Source: an uncultured Bacilli bacterium (GTDB lineage Bacteria; Bacillota_I; Bacilli_A; RF39; UBA660). From it: DNA of 41,408 nucleotides. Every line of letters starts with the position of its first letter. Positions within the stretch are counted from its first letter, which is position 1. The position numbers and the translations under genes are program-made. Below are positions 17,051 to 26,200 of the stretch, one piece after another. Below the pieces are notes generated by a model. That model saw only the letters and a program-made list of their open reading frames with translations. It was not told where the DNA came from and ran no database searches. The DNA is taken from the NCBI GenBank assembly GCA_934130175.1, contig CAKOXP010000014.1:1-41408 (forward strand), read 5' to 3'.

Positions 17051-17730
17051 TATTCCCCCTTCTTATCAATTAAAGTGATATTACCAATAACAGGTAATCC
17101 TAACTTTTCTTCTATATCTTTAGAAGATTTAATAGTAGTATCAAAATAGAAAATCAAGAAAACTATGCCTGAAGATAAAACAAATCCGATTGCCCCTGCT
17201 ATTAATAACTGTTTAACCATATTAATATTATAAGGAATTTCTTCTAAACTTGCTTTATCTATTACTGATACGTTAGTTAAATTATAAATATTTTTAACTT
17301 CTTTCATAAATACGTCAGCTGTTGATGTCGCAATTTCTTTAGCTCTTTTATTATTCTCATCAGATACTTGAATTTTAATAATTTCTGTGTTTTCTACAGA
17401 TGAAACACTTATTCTTTTAGATAATTCTATTGTATCTTCATCTAATTTTAATTTATCAATTACTTGTTGCAATACTGTTCTTGATTTAACAATTTCACTA
17501 TATGTTGAAACTAGGTTTTTATTTAAGTTTATATCATTTTGAGTAGTTATTGAATTTTGATTATCATTATTTCCTACTAGAATAAGTGTAGTTGAACTAT
17601 GATACATTGGAGTTAAAATAAAACTTATATAAATAAATCCCAACACTAGGCAAGCAAATGTTGCCGCAATAATAAATTTAATTTTTGAAATGAAGAATTT
17701 AAATAACTCTTCTAAATTAATTTCTTCCAT
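17050..17730 (-). CDS. cpsC: chain-length determinant/BY-kinase modulator, CpsC/YwqC (Wzz) type
   Basis: 226 aa. Wzz fold: a short cytoplasmic N-terminus (EEINLEELFKFF), TM1 (about 18-38), an extracytoplasmic domain with the Wzz-typical pattern RISVSSVENTEIIKIQVSD, TM2 (about 176-197) and a C-terminal tail (SSKDIEEKLGLPVIGNI) that docks on and activates the kinase. RBS AGGGGG and the ATG at 17728-17730 are clear. It is the first gene of a three- or four-gene operon driven by the promoter at 17755-17783. No polymerase, flippase or glycosyltransferase genes follow. Confidence 0.9.
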   Translation of the reverse strand: MEEINLEELFKFFISKIKFIIAATFACLVLGFIYISFILTPMYHSSTTLILVGNNDNQNSITTQNDINLNKNLVSTYSEIVKSRTVLQQVIDKLKLDEDTIELSKRISVSSVENTEIIKIQVSDENNKRAKEIATSTADVFMKEVKNIYNLTNVSVIDKASLEEIPYNINMVKQLLIAGAIGFVLSSGIVFLIFYFDTTIKSSKDIEEKLGLPVIGNITLIDKKGE

Positions 17731-17754
17731 AATATCCCCCTTTAATTAGCGCAT

Positions 17755-17783
17755 ATTATACTATATAAATCTATTTTTGTCAA
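17755..17783 (-). promoter_or_regulatory. strong sigma-A-type promoter of the cpsCDB-like operon
   Basis: Minus strand TTGACA (17778-17783), 17 nt, TATAAT (17755-17760), 25 nt before the cpsC-like start codon. Confidence 0.85.
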
Positions 17784-17830
17784 TAGAATATGGAAATTGA
17801 TGGTGAAAAATAGTTTGATAAAAACTAAGT

Positions 17831-17859
17831 AAAAAAAAATGGATTATTCAAAAATCCAT
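17831..17859 (-). terminator. terminator of the 17865-18659 gene
   Basis: ATGGATT and AATCCAT form a 7-bp stem followed by eight T on minus. Confidence 0.75.
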
Positions 17860-17864
17860 CTTAT

Positions 17865-18659
17865 CTATTTTTTGATTAATGATTTATCACTAGACTTATT
17901 GTAAGCTGATTTAAGAATGATTTTAATCTCATCCTTTGAAACATCTGAGGTAACATCTAGTTTAGTATCACTTTTTATAACTAATTCATTTAACATATTA
18001 ATATTTTTATCACTTTTATCTAATTTTAATAATGAATCTATAAAAGCTGCAGTTTCCTCATATGTCTTTTCATTATTATCTTTATAAATACCATTATTTA
18101 GTTTTGACATTCTATCAATAATAAAATCTGAAGTAACTTCAATATCATAATTAACAAAGTCATCTATTATAAATGGATCAACTTCACTCAACTTTTTTCT
18201 ATCCTCCATTGATAATGCCTTTACCTGTAATATCTTATTATAAACAGACAAATTTGAAAAACCAAGCACAGTATTTAGCATATTATTAGCAACACTACTA
18301 TTTATATCACTAGATAAATTAAATATTTCACTAACCATTGTTGCACTAATAAGTTTAGAAAAATCCGTATTTTCATCATCAGTTAAAATATCTAGTTTTT
18401 GCTTTAAATTAAGATTCATATAATAATCAACATACATTTGATATCTAAACATTGAAATAATGGATCTAGTACAAACAAACTTTTTCACTAAATTATTACC
18501 ACTATAAGCAATTTCAGAATCATTTAATAGTTTTAGAAATAATACATTCATATTATTGTGGATCAAAATAGGATTATATTTTTTACACAAACAGCTTTCA
18601 TATTTGTAATATATCTCCTTTATATAATCTCTTACTTTTTTATTAAAATTATTTTTCAC
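17865..18659 (-). CDS. uncharacterised 264-aa helical protein
   Basis: Not recognised. The composition is lysine, asparagine and serine rich and predicted mostly helical; it has no signal peptide or transmembrane segment. Two cysteines lie near the N-terminus (CLCKK, about 23-27). The GTG start (18657-18659) follows AAGGAAGG by about 10 nt. It is monocistronic: its own terminator lies downstream and a possible TATAAT (18711-18716) upstream. It is divergent from the sspI gene across a 178-bp intergenic region. Confidence 0.7.
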   Translation of the reverse strand: MKNNFNKKVRDYIKEIYYKYESCLCKKYNPILIHNNMNVLFLKLLNDSEIAYSGNNLVKKFVCTRSIISMFRYQMYVDYYMNLNLKQKLDILTDDENTDFSKLISATMVSEIFNLSSDINSSVANNMLNTVLGFSNLSVYNKILQVKALSMEDRKKLSEVDPFIIDDFVNYDIEVTSDFIIDRMSKLNNGIYKDNNEKTYEETAAFIDSLLKLDKSDKNINMLNELVIKSDTKLDVTSDVSKDEIKIILKSAYNKSSDKSLIKK

Positions 18660-18837
18660 TTAAACCAAGCCTTCCTTTCAAAAAAGCTATATTCTTTCCT
18701 GTAAGGCATTATTATAACACTTTTTTAGTTAATTTAAAGTGCATATATAAATTTTTGTATATCATAATCAAAAAAATATAATATTTTGTATAAAATCCTA
18801 AGTATGTTATCAATATATAGTTAGAGGAGATGAAATT
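18660..18837. promoter_or_regulatory. divergent intergenic region for the 17865 gene and sspI
   Basis: Leftward, TATAAT (18711-18716) with a weak TTTAAA at 16 nt could serve the unknown gene. Rightward, the extremely AT-rich DNA before sspI must hold its promoter. By analogy to B. subtilis sspI it would be read by a forespore sigma factor, but I cannot identify a confident -35/-10 pair. Confidence 0.4.
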
Positions 18838-19050
18838 ATGAGTATTAGAGAACATATAATTAATAATTTTAAGGGAGATGACTACGATAGTTTACAAAGT
18901 GCAATCAATGAATCTATTGAGTCAAATGATGAAGTAACATTACCAGGTATGGGAGTATTTTTTGAAATAGTATGGCAAGGAGCAGATCAAAGTCTTAAAA
19001 ATCAAATGCTTCAAATTATAAAAGACAGAGTAAGTCAAGGTGAAAATTAA
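18838..19050 (+). CDS. sspI: small acid-soluble spore protein, SspI family
   Basis: 70 aa, matching the SspI length. The family core is unmistakable: LPGMGVFFEIVWQGAD, compared with LPGLGVLFEVIWQHA in B. subtilis SspI as recalled. The flanking pattern, an N-terminal helix (EHIINNF) and a C-terminal MLQIIK helix, also fits. SspI is a minor spore-core protein made in the forespore. The RBS AGAGGAG is 8 nt before the ATG. It is monocistronic and followed directly by a strong terminator. It is the best evidence that this organism makes endospores. Confidence 0.9.
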   Translation: MSIREHIINNFKGDDYDSLQSAINESIESNDEVTLPGMGVFFEIVWQGADQSLKNQMLQIIKDRVSQGEN

Positions 19051-19079
19051 AAAACTGGTATTTTGATTTTACCAGTTTT
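19051..19079. terminator. bidirectional terminator between convergent genes
   Basis: AAAACTGGT and ACCAGTTTT flank an 11-nt loop, with T-runs on both strands. It ends sspI on plus and the 19081-19620 gene on minus. Confidence 0.85.
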
Positions 19080-19080
19080 T

Positions 19081-19620
19081 CTATGCAGCAATAAACATAA
19101 CTGAGAATTGATACCATCGTGATTCTAAGGCGTTATTTGCAAGACTTAAAACTCCTGATGTACTTAGATTTGCATTATATGCAGTACCAGTTCCAGAAGC
19201 AATAATAACGACAGAGGTTGCTGATACTGGCCTATACCCACTTGGAAATGTTAAAATTGCAGTGTTAGCTGAAACATTACTACCAGGTACAAAAGCACAA
19301 TTATACATGACTATATTTCCATATTTATAGATATTTGAACAACCACTTGGAAAAGTTCCACTTATATTTTTGGTAATCGTACTACTTGTAGTAGTTATAT
19401 TATTCTGTTTATTCTTTTCAAGACTACCAAGTCTAGTGTCAACCTTAGTGCAAGTGCCATCGATTGCTGCTTGAACATTATCTACACCTATTGATGAATT
19501 ATCTGAATAACCGACTTTACTGGCACTAATAGCATAACTAGTTGCAGCATACGTACAACCTATAGAAATAACGCCAGTTATCACTGCAGTAATTATAATT
19601 ATTATAATTGTTTTCTTCAT
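19081..19620 (-). CDS. secreted tail-fibre-tip-like protein
   Basis: 179 aa. A signal peptide or N-terminal anchor (about 1-25) is followed by ASKVGYSDNSSIGVDNVQAAIDG, resembling the NVQDAIDEL segment common in phage tail and Bacillota surface proteins, then a short coiled-coil-like part. The C-terminal ~90 residues are beta-rich (GNIVMYNCAF, ILTFPSGYRPVS) like receptor-binding tips of phage tail fibres. No other phage gene is nearby. The start chosen is the ATG at 19618-19620, because AGGTGAT has the same spacing as in the paralogue at the left edge; an upstream GTG overlaps the RBS. It may be a surface adhesin derived from a fibre domain. Confidence 0.65.
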   Translation of the reverse strand: MKKTIIIIIITAVITGVISIGCTYAATSYAISASKVGYSDNSSIGVDNVQAAIDGTCTKVDTRLGSLEKNKQNNITTTSSTITKNISGTFPSGCSNIYKYGNIVMYNCAFVPGSNVSANTAILTFPSGYRPVSATSVVIIASGTGTAYNANLSTSGVLSLANNALESRWYQFSVMFIAA

Positions 19621-19655
19621 CTTAGACATCACCTATTTTAACTATATCTAAAATC

Positions 19656-19685
19656 ATTATAACCACCACCGAATAAAAAAATCAA
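19656..19685 (-). promoter_or_regulatory. promoter homologous to the G9-containing one at the left edge
   Basis: TTGATT (19680-19685), 18 nt, TATAAT (19656-19661) on minus. The spacer carries CGGTGGTGGT where the other copy has nine G. The sequence is otherwise closely alike from the RBS to the -35. Confidence 0.6.
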
Positions 19686-19722
19686 GGAGAGTTTATATTT
19701 TCTTCATTTGTATTTTTCCATA

Positions 19723-19760
19723 GAAAAAGAGATAACTCAACTTTACTTGGTGTTATCTCT
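19723..19760 (-). terminator. terminator of the 19781-20395 gene
   Basis: AGAGATAAC and GTTATCTCT form a 9-bp stem with a 15-nt loop, followed by TTTTC on minus. Confidence 0.7.
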
Positions 19761-19780
19761 ACATCTAACAATGTTTTATT

Positions 19781-20395
19781 TTATACTCCTCTTTCTATTT
19801 TTCTATCACAATAGATTAATCCAATAGAAATAATAAACTCTATTATAAATGAAAGTGTTAATTCTATCCATAAAGAACTTGATAATACTAAATTATGAAA
19901 GAATAATAAATATAAAAAAGAATTAAGAACAAGTGTAAATAAATAATTTAGTCCTATCATAATACTTTGAGAAGTCATATTAAGTATTATATAGTAATAA
20001 ATCAATAGATTAACAAACATACTACCAAAATATGTAACTATAAAACCACCTATTTCCATAATACTTGCTTGACGATTAGTTAAATTGTCTATTAGTAATA
20101 GAAAAGCAACAATCATTAACGTTGAAACAACAATTGAAAATAATGAATTCTTAAAACCATATTTTTTTGTAATATAATTACTAATAAAAATAATAAATGG
20201 TACTATAAATAATGAAAATGTCAAAGTACTACCAAATATTGTAAACTGATATGTCTTTAACGCTACTGCTAAAACACAAGTAACAGAAAGTAACATTGAT
20301 AACATAAATATATCATTATTATACTTTTCAATACTCTTTCTAGATTTCACACTTCTTTTGCTTTTTGTTTTCTTAGTAGATTTTTTTGCTGTCAT
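19781..20395 (-). CDS. polytopic membrane protein, possibly VUT/YhhQ-like
   Basis: 204 aa. A strongly basic N-terminus of about 28 residues (KKSTKKTKSKRSVKSRKS) precedes about six hydrophobic segments. The segment TFSLFIVPFIIFISNYITKKYG resembles the conserved part of VUT_1/YhhQ-type transporters (queuosine-precursor uptake), but the usual acidic residues (D-x-x-x-E-x-YG) are replaced by N and K. The assignment is weak; it may be a diverged relative or an unrelated membrane protein. The ATG at 20393-20395 follows AAGGAG by 8 nt. It has its own terminator and diverges from the phosphoesterase-like gene. Confidence 0.55.
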   Translation of the reverse strand: MTAKKSTKKTKSKRSVKSRKSIEKYNNDIFMLSMLLSVTCVLAVALKTYQFTIFGSTLTFSLFIVPFIIFISNYITKKYGFKNSLFSIVVSTLMIVAFLLLIDNLTNRQASIMEIGGFIVTYFGSMFVNLLIYYYIILNMTSQSIMIGLNYLFTLVLNSFLYLLFFHNLVLSSSLWIELTLSFIIEFIISIGLIYCDRKIERGV

Positions 20396-20497
20396 AAACT
20401 TCACTCCTTTATTTTCTTATACATTAATAATAACATTTTTTTATAATTTTTAAAATATTTTTCTACATATTATGTTACAATATAATTGGTGAATAGT

Positions 20498-21421
20498 ATG
20501 GTAACAAGAGAAGAGAAAAACAAAGAAATCCAAAATGAAATAGAAGAAGAAAAATCACGTGAAAAAAGAAAAAAGATAGTAAAAACGTTTTTCAAAATAA
20601 CAATTATAATCATTGTTTGCTTTTTTTCTTTATATTTCTATGCTAAATATGAACCTACCATTGGACTTATTGTAAAAGAAACAAGAATTACTAATCAAAA
20701 AATACCTGATTCATTTAACGGAAGTAAAATAATTCACTTTACAGATATTGACTATGGAAATAATATTTTTCAAGAGGAATTAGATAATTTAGTTAAAGTT
20801 ATTAACGAAAGAAAACCAGATATTGTTATATTTACAGGAAATCTTATTGATAAGGATTACAATTTAAGTACTAAAGAAAAAGAAAAAATTATCACTTCTT
20901 TAAAAAAGATTAGTGCTTCTACTAGTAAATATGCAGTTTGTGGAAAAGATGACGAAATTGATGTATTTACAACAATTATGAATCAAAGTGATTTTACTAT
21001 ATTAGATAATTCTTATGACTTGATATATAATAGTAACACCCCTATTCTACTAGTAGGACTTTCTAGTTATGTTAGTGGTGGAAGAAACATAGATGAAGCT
21101 TTCAAGTACTTTAAGGAAGAAACACATAATTCAAATATTTATACAATTTCAATAATGAGTGAAACTGAAGATTTAGATGAAATTATTACTAATTATAATC
21201 CTGATTTAGTTCTTGCTGGAAATTCATTAAACGGGGAAATAAGGCTACCATATATAGGCGGACTTATTAGACAAGAAGGTTCTAGTAAGTATATTAATCC
21301 TCACTATAAGAAAAATAGTACAGATATTTATATTTCTGGTGGTTTAACATCTAAAACAATAGGTTTTAGAATATTCAATAATCCAAGTATTAATTTTTAT
21401 CGTTTGACAAATAAAAAGTAG
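20498..21421 (+). CDS. membrane-anchored calcineurin-like phosphoesterase with lost metal ligands
   Basis: 307 aa. A basic cytoplasmic N-terminus, one TM (about 31-48) and an outside domain with the order of YaeI/YkuE-type metallophosphoesterases. The active-site motifs are all eroded. D-x-H is D83-I-D85, GD-x-x-D is TGNLID (N115), GNHD is GKDD (149-152), and the GHTHGGQIRLP motif is GNSLNGEIRLP (241-251). The scaffold is kept (IIHFTDI, PDIVIFTGN, YISGGLTSKTIGFR). It is probably a catalytically dead, envelope-facing pseudoenzyme with a binding role. The ATG at 20498 has GGTGA upstream. It is convergent with the dacF-like gene. Confidence 0.75.
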   Translation: MVTREEKNKEIQNEIEEEKSREKRKKIVKTFFKITIIIIVCFFSLYFYAKYEPTIGLIVKETRITNQKIPDSFNGSKIIHFTDIDYGNNIFQEELDNLVKVINERKPDIVIFTGNLIDKDYNLSTKEKEKIITSLKKISASTSKYAVCGKDDEIDVFTTIMNQSDFTILDNSYDLIYNSNTPILLVGLSSYVSGGRNIDEAFKYFKEETHNSNIYTISIMSETEDLDEIITNYNPDLVLAGNSLNGEIRLPYIGGLIRQEGSSKYINPHYKKNSTDIYISGGLTSKTIGFRIFNNPSINFYRLTNKK

Positions 21422-21434
21422 AAATCTACTTTTT
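21413..21434. terminator. bidirectional terminator between convergent genes
   Basis: AAAAAGTAG and CTACTTTTT flank a 4-nt loop, with T-runs on both strands. It overlaps the stop of the phosphoesterase-like gene. Confidence 0.8.
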
Positions 21435-22457
21435 TATTTTTACATAAATGGGAACTGAACCAATTTTTTCCTGGTCTAAATAAATATCTACATTTCCTAT
21501 TTCTTCTTTATTTTTATATCTTTTTTTCTTATTTATTTTTATTTTTGTTGTAATCTTGTCTACTTCTTCTTCCTTTAAGGGATAATAAAATGATTTTTTT
21601 ATATATAAGTCATCTTTAAAAAATGATTTACTAATACTAAAATTTTTCTTATCTACTACCTTATATCTTTTATAATTACTAAAAGCATATTCATATAAAT
21701 TTTTATGAGTAACATACTCTGCCCCATCATTTAAAGTAACCACCGTCAAATTAAGATTATTTTTCTTTGCTGTTGTAACAAGGGTTCTACCAGCACTTGG
21801 AGTATATCCATTTTTACCTCCTGTGCAATATTCATAAGATGATAAAAGTTTATTCCTGTTATACCATAAATAGCTCTTATTTTTTGTTTGAACAGTATAT
21901 TTCTTAGTACCTACAATTTTGCGATATTCTTTAAAGTTAGTATAAGCATAACTTGAAAGTTTAGCCATATCATAAGCAGTTGAATAGTTTTTTGTTTTCT
22001 CATCAAGTCCATGACAATTACTAAAAGAAGTATTACTCATTCCTAATTTTTTAGCCTTAGCATTCATTAATTTTACGAACGTTTCTTCATTCTTACTAAT
22101 GTTATTAGCTATAACAACTGCAGCATCATTACCACTTCTTAACATTAATCCATATAATAAATCTTCTAATTTCATTTTTTCTTTATATTCTAAATAAATA
22201 CTAGTACCATACATTTCTAAAATTTCTTCTCCTGCTTGATACTCATCATTTAATTTTCCTTTTTCTAAAGCAATAACTGAAGTCATTATTTTTGTAATTG
22301 AGGCGATTAGTCTCTTCTCATCTTTATTCTTACTATATAAAATTCTTCCACTATCCATATCCATTACAATCGATGATGTTGCTGTATCAGTAACTGCAAA
22401 AACATTCAATGGAAAAAGAAATAGAATTAATAATAAAAAAAACATATATTTTTTCAA
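21426..22457 (-). CDS. dacF: D-alanyl-D-alanine carboxypeptidase, DacF-like (PBP5 family)
   Basis: About 343 aa. A signal peptide (KKYMFFLLLILFLFPLNVFA) precedes an S11-family penicillin-binding domain with S53-I-T-K56, S108-G109-N110 and a third motif K215-N216-G217 (usually KTG), then a C-terminal beta domain. It trims the terminal D-Ala of peptidoglycan stem peptides outside the membrane. In a spore former a DacF or DacB role in cortex synthesis is plausible. The start is taken as TTG at 22455-22457, close to AGGTGA and giving a normal signal peptide. A longer ATG start at 22484 lacks an RBS. Confidence 0.85.
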   Translation of the reverse strand: MKKYMFFLLLILFLFPLNVFAVTDTATSSIVMDMDSGRILYSKNKDEKRLIASITKIMTSVIALEKGKLNDEYQAGEEILEMYGTSIYLEYKEKMKLEDLLYGLMLRSGNDAAVVIANNISKNEETFVKLMNAKAKKLGMSNTSFSNCHGLDEKTKNYSTAYDMAKLSSYAYTNFKEYRKIVGTKKYTVQTKNKSYLWYNRNKLLSSYEYCTGGKNGYTPSAGRTLVTTAKKNNLNLTVVTLNDGAEYVTHKNLYEYAFSNYKRYKVVDKKNFSISKSFFKDDLYIKKSFYYPLKEEEVDKITTKIKINKKKRYKNKEEIGNVDIYLDQEKIGSVPIYVKIKK

Positions 22458-22503
22458 AATATCACCTAAAAAAATATATGTCAAAGATTGTAATTTTATA
22501 ATA

Positions 22504-23193
22504 TTAAATGTATTTTTTTATAACTATTTGATACTTATTGTTTTTTGTTAGAGCCCCAATATTTACTAATTTAAATTTACCAACACCACGTATAGAAAAT
22601 ATATCATTTTCCTTTAAAGAATAATTCCTATTATTTAAAATTTCATAATTTATGAAAATTTTATCATCATCAATTAATTCTTTACTAATAGTTCTACTAG
22701 TTGGTATAACTTTAGAGATAACATTATCTATTCTTAGTGATGATATAGATATCTTAAGTTCCTTATATTTAGGGGTAAAATCTTTTACTTGATCTAAACT
22801 AACTTCATGTAACTTTATTTTATTTTTACCTACCATATTAAAGTTATTAATAAAGTAATTCTTTAGTTTGTTAACAATAGCTATATAATATTTATCATTT
22901 GTAATAACAATATCTCCAAACATGGAATCATCTAAATTATGAGAAAACAAACTACCAAGTATTTGACTATGTGTTAATAATGTCTTAGATTCTATCTCAA
23001 ATAATGTTATATCAACATCTTCATTATATACAATTAACTTTTCTGATTCTTTATATAGATAAAATATTTTATAGGCAAAATCCATACCTTTTAATCTATT
23101 AATTACATATCTAGTATCTATTGGATTTAAAAAGTTAGTAGCTTTTCCCATTAAAACTTTTTCTATTTGATTATTTAAACTATACTTTTTCAT
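22504..23193 (-). CDS. ylmH: YlmH-family S4-domain RNA-binding protein
   Basis: 229 aa. The central ILGSLFSHNLDDSMFGDIVI segment and the C-terminal S4 domain (SSLRIDNVISKVIPTSRTISKELIDDDKIFIN) define the YlmH family. YlmH binds the 50S subunit and assists C-terminal (alanine) tailing in ribosome-associated quality control, parallel to RqcP. In B. subtilis it sits in the ylm-divIVA cluster; here it is detached from it and followed by the dacF-like gene. The AGGAG RBS and ATG are clear. An extended -10 TGTTATACT (about 23212-23220) may be its own promoter, just after the upstream gene's terminator. Confidence 0.88.
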   Translation of the reverse strand: MKKYSLNNQIEKVLMGKATNFLNPIDTRYVINRLKGMDFAYKIFYLYKESEKLIVYNEDVDITLFEIESKTLLTHSQILGSLFSHNLDDSMFGDIVITNDKYYIAIVNKLKNYFINNFNMVGKNKIKLHEVSLDQVKDFTPKYKELKISISSLRIDNVISKVIPTSRTISKELIDDDKIFINYEILNNRNYSLKENDIFSIRGVGKFKLVNIGALTKNNKYQIVIKKYI

Positions 23194-23221
23194 ATAAATC
23201 TCCTAAATACTAGTATAACAA

Positions 23222-23249
23222 AAAGTTCCATATAAAGATATGAAACTTT
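23222..23249 (-). terminator. terminator of the 1884-aa surface protein gene
   Basis: AAAGTTTCATAT and ATATGGAACTTT form a 12-bp stem with one G-T pair, followed by a T-run on minus. Confidence 0.75.
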
Positions 23250-23254
23250 TATTA

Positions 23255-26200
23255 TTAGGCTGGCATAGTATAAGAAAAACCAAAAACATATGTTGAACTT
23301 GCATATATATGAGTAGTGTAAGTTGTTCCTTTTTCATTATTATGATTTGAAGCATATATTCTTACAAACTTATAACTACCATATCCATTTGAGTAATCTG
23401 TAGCACTATACCATTTTAAATCATCTTGACCATTGGCATTCGACCAAGTTGGAAAACTTGTTATATCAGATCTTCCAAATACAGCAACTTCCACATTTCC
23501 AGAACCAAATTCATAATATCTGTAAACGACTCCATATATTGGTAATTCATCAATTTTATCCCTATAACTAACTAAATTGCCACCTTGATTATTTAAAATT
23601 GGATAACCAGCCCGTGCAGCTTTGATTGTATTATCAATCAAATACGTATAACTATTATTTCTATTTAGAACTGCAGAATATCCTGAACTAGAAATTACCG
23701 ATATTTTAGCATTTCTAATAGTCGATTTATTCTTATCATCAGTACCAAGTTCACTGTTGTTAACAAATCCAAATCCGGTTGATTCAATAGTTCCTCCAGT
23801 TACGTTGGTTATGCCACCAACATCATTATAAAGAGCTGTCCCATCAGTTCCTGTCTGAGTTAATTTTACAACACCACCAGACATATTTAATGTTCCCTTA
23901 TTTCGTATTGTCCATCCTATAGAGTTAGAAAGAATACCATTTAAAATTGTACAGTTACCACTAATACCATTATACAATGAATTTTTAGAAGTTGATGTGA
24001 GTGTTCCCCCATTAATTTTTAAAATGCCATTATTTTCTACTGCAACAATCGAAGCTGAACTTATAGTACCACCATTAATGTTCATACTAGCACCACTCAG
24101 ATTCCATACAACCTCAGTATAATTTGTTGTTGAAGATGTATATGTTCCACTGTTAATTGTCATTTTTCCCTTATTATATATGGCTCTATCACTTGAATTA
24201 GTAATTGTTCCACCTGAAAGAGTTATGGTTGCACTAGCATTATTGTTAACAAATATCCCTGTCATTGTCTTGCTGTTCAAATTAACATTTGCAGTCACTG
24301 CAGTAACTACCCACACATCTTCAGTTATATTTTTAAGTAATGTCGTTGTCGTTGAAGATGAAGTTGATGCTTCTACTGCCGCATCTAAACTTCGATATAG
24401 TGTTCTTGTTGAACCTGTCACGTTTACCGCTGTTGCTAACTCTGTTATCGCATAATACGTTGCACTCGAACTTACTGCTTTTTGTGTACTTGTGTTCCAA
24501 GCTGATGTTGTTGAACTACTACTTGTGTTCCATCCTATTATAAAGTAATTTGTCCTACTTATTGTTGGAGATGTTATATTACAGCTCGTTGCTGTATTCC
24601 ATATCGTACAACTATCTTGTGTTTTACTTATTGTTGCATTATTTGCATCCCACTTTATTACTACACTTTTGGAACTTATCGCATACCATGTTGAATTGTT
24701 ATTTGAAGAGGTTAATGTAAGTGTTCCTCCACTTGATAGCGTTGACGTTGTTCCTCCACTGTTTGTATTAAATCCTACTATTGTGAATCCACTTCTTGTT
24801 ATGGTTGGTGCTGTTACTGTACAGCTTGTTCCTTGACTTGTTCCATTATAGGTTGCTCCTATAGTACATGTTTTATTTGCTGTTGATGAAAGCGTTGCTC
24901 CATTACTTCCCCATTTTGCTGTATATGTTACTGCACTCTTATATGTCTGAGCATAATATGTTCCATTTGAGCTTACTGCTTTTGTTGTATTTGAATCCCA
25001 ACTACTTGAATGTGTACTTGATGATGTTGAATATCCATAAACACTTGGTGTAGCAGTCGGTGCTGTTATTACTGGTGATGTTATATTGCAACTTGTTGCT
25101 TGAGCACTTCCATTATAAGTTGTTGCTATATTACAGCTTCTAGTTACTGTTGCATCACTTACTGCTGTTCCTGATGAATTTGTTTGACTTGCTGCTCCAT
25201 TTTTATTGAATGTTATTGTTATAGTTTTTCCCGATTTATATGTTTGAGCATAATATGTAGCATTTGAACTTACTGCCTTTGTCGTATTTGAATCCCAACT
25301 ACTTGAATGAGTTCCTGCCGCTGTTGAATATCCATAAACGCTTGGCGTTGCAGCTGATGCGGTTATCACTGGTGATGTTATATTACATGTTGTTGCTGTA
25401 TTCCACATTGTACAATTTCTAGTTACTGTTGCATCACTTACCGCCGTTCCTGATGAATTTGTTTGACTTGCTGCTCCATTTTTATTAAATGTTATTGTTA
25501 CATCTTTTTTATATATTGCGTATAATGTAACATTACTTGTTCCCATCGTTAAACTACTTAATCCTGTTGTTGCAGTTTTATTAGTGTTCCATCCTACAAA
25601 TGTATAACCTGTTTTGGTTGCCGTTGGCGTTAAATCTATTGTACTTCCATAATTTACTGTTGCACTTGTTTTGGTTGCACTACTTCCTCCATTTGTTTCA
25701 TAGTCATATGTTACTGTATATTTATTTATATTATAATTTGCTGTTAATATATCATTACTTGCCTTATACTTATACATATAATCACTATAACCATAACTAG
25801 ATACATATGTTCCTGATGTTACATCATATATTGTTAGGTTTTTCATATCCAAATCTACAATTCCTGTATCTCCACCATTTACTGCTGTATATAATTCAAC
25901 ACATGGATTTATTGTGTACTCAGTTCCATATAAATCAACTTTTGTACCTGTAAATGTTCTATCCATCGTATATTCTACCCAATTACTATTAACACTTATT
26001 CCTTTGGCAACCCATCCTGTTGAGCCCCAATCATTTGAAAAAGCTGAATTTCTTATTTGAATATAACCTAAATTCTCTGCCTTTCGAACTCTCATCATCA
26101 CTGAAACTCTATATGTGTGACCTGATACATAAGAGTAGTTAGCAAATCTTAAAAATGGCCAATTATATGTTCCTGCTGCTGATGGATTTTTATAGTTTAA

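Noticed and set aside
19081..19620. Remnant prophage
   Set aside because: Only one fibre-tip-like protein is present, it carries its own signal-peptide-like N-terminus, and no phage structural, lysis or integrase gene is near.
24943..25500. CRISPR-like repeats
   Set aside because: The repeats are long, adjacent and in frame within one coding sequence, without short regularly spaced spacers.
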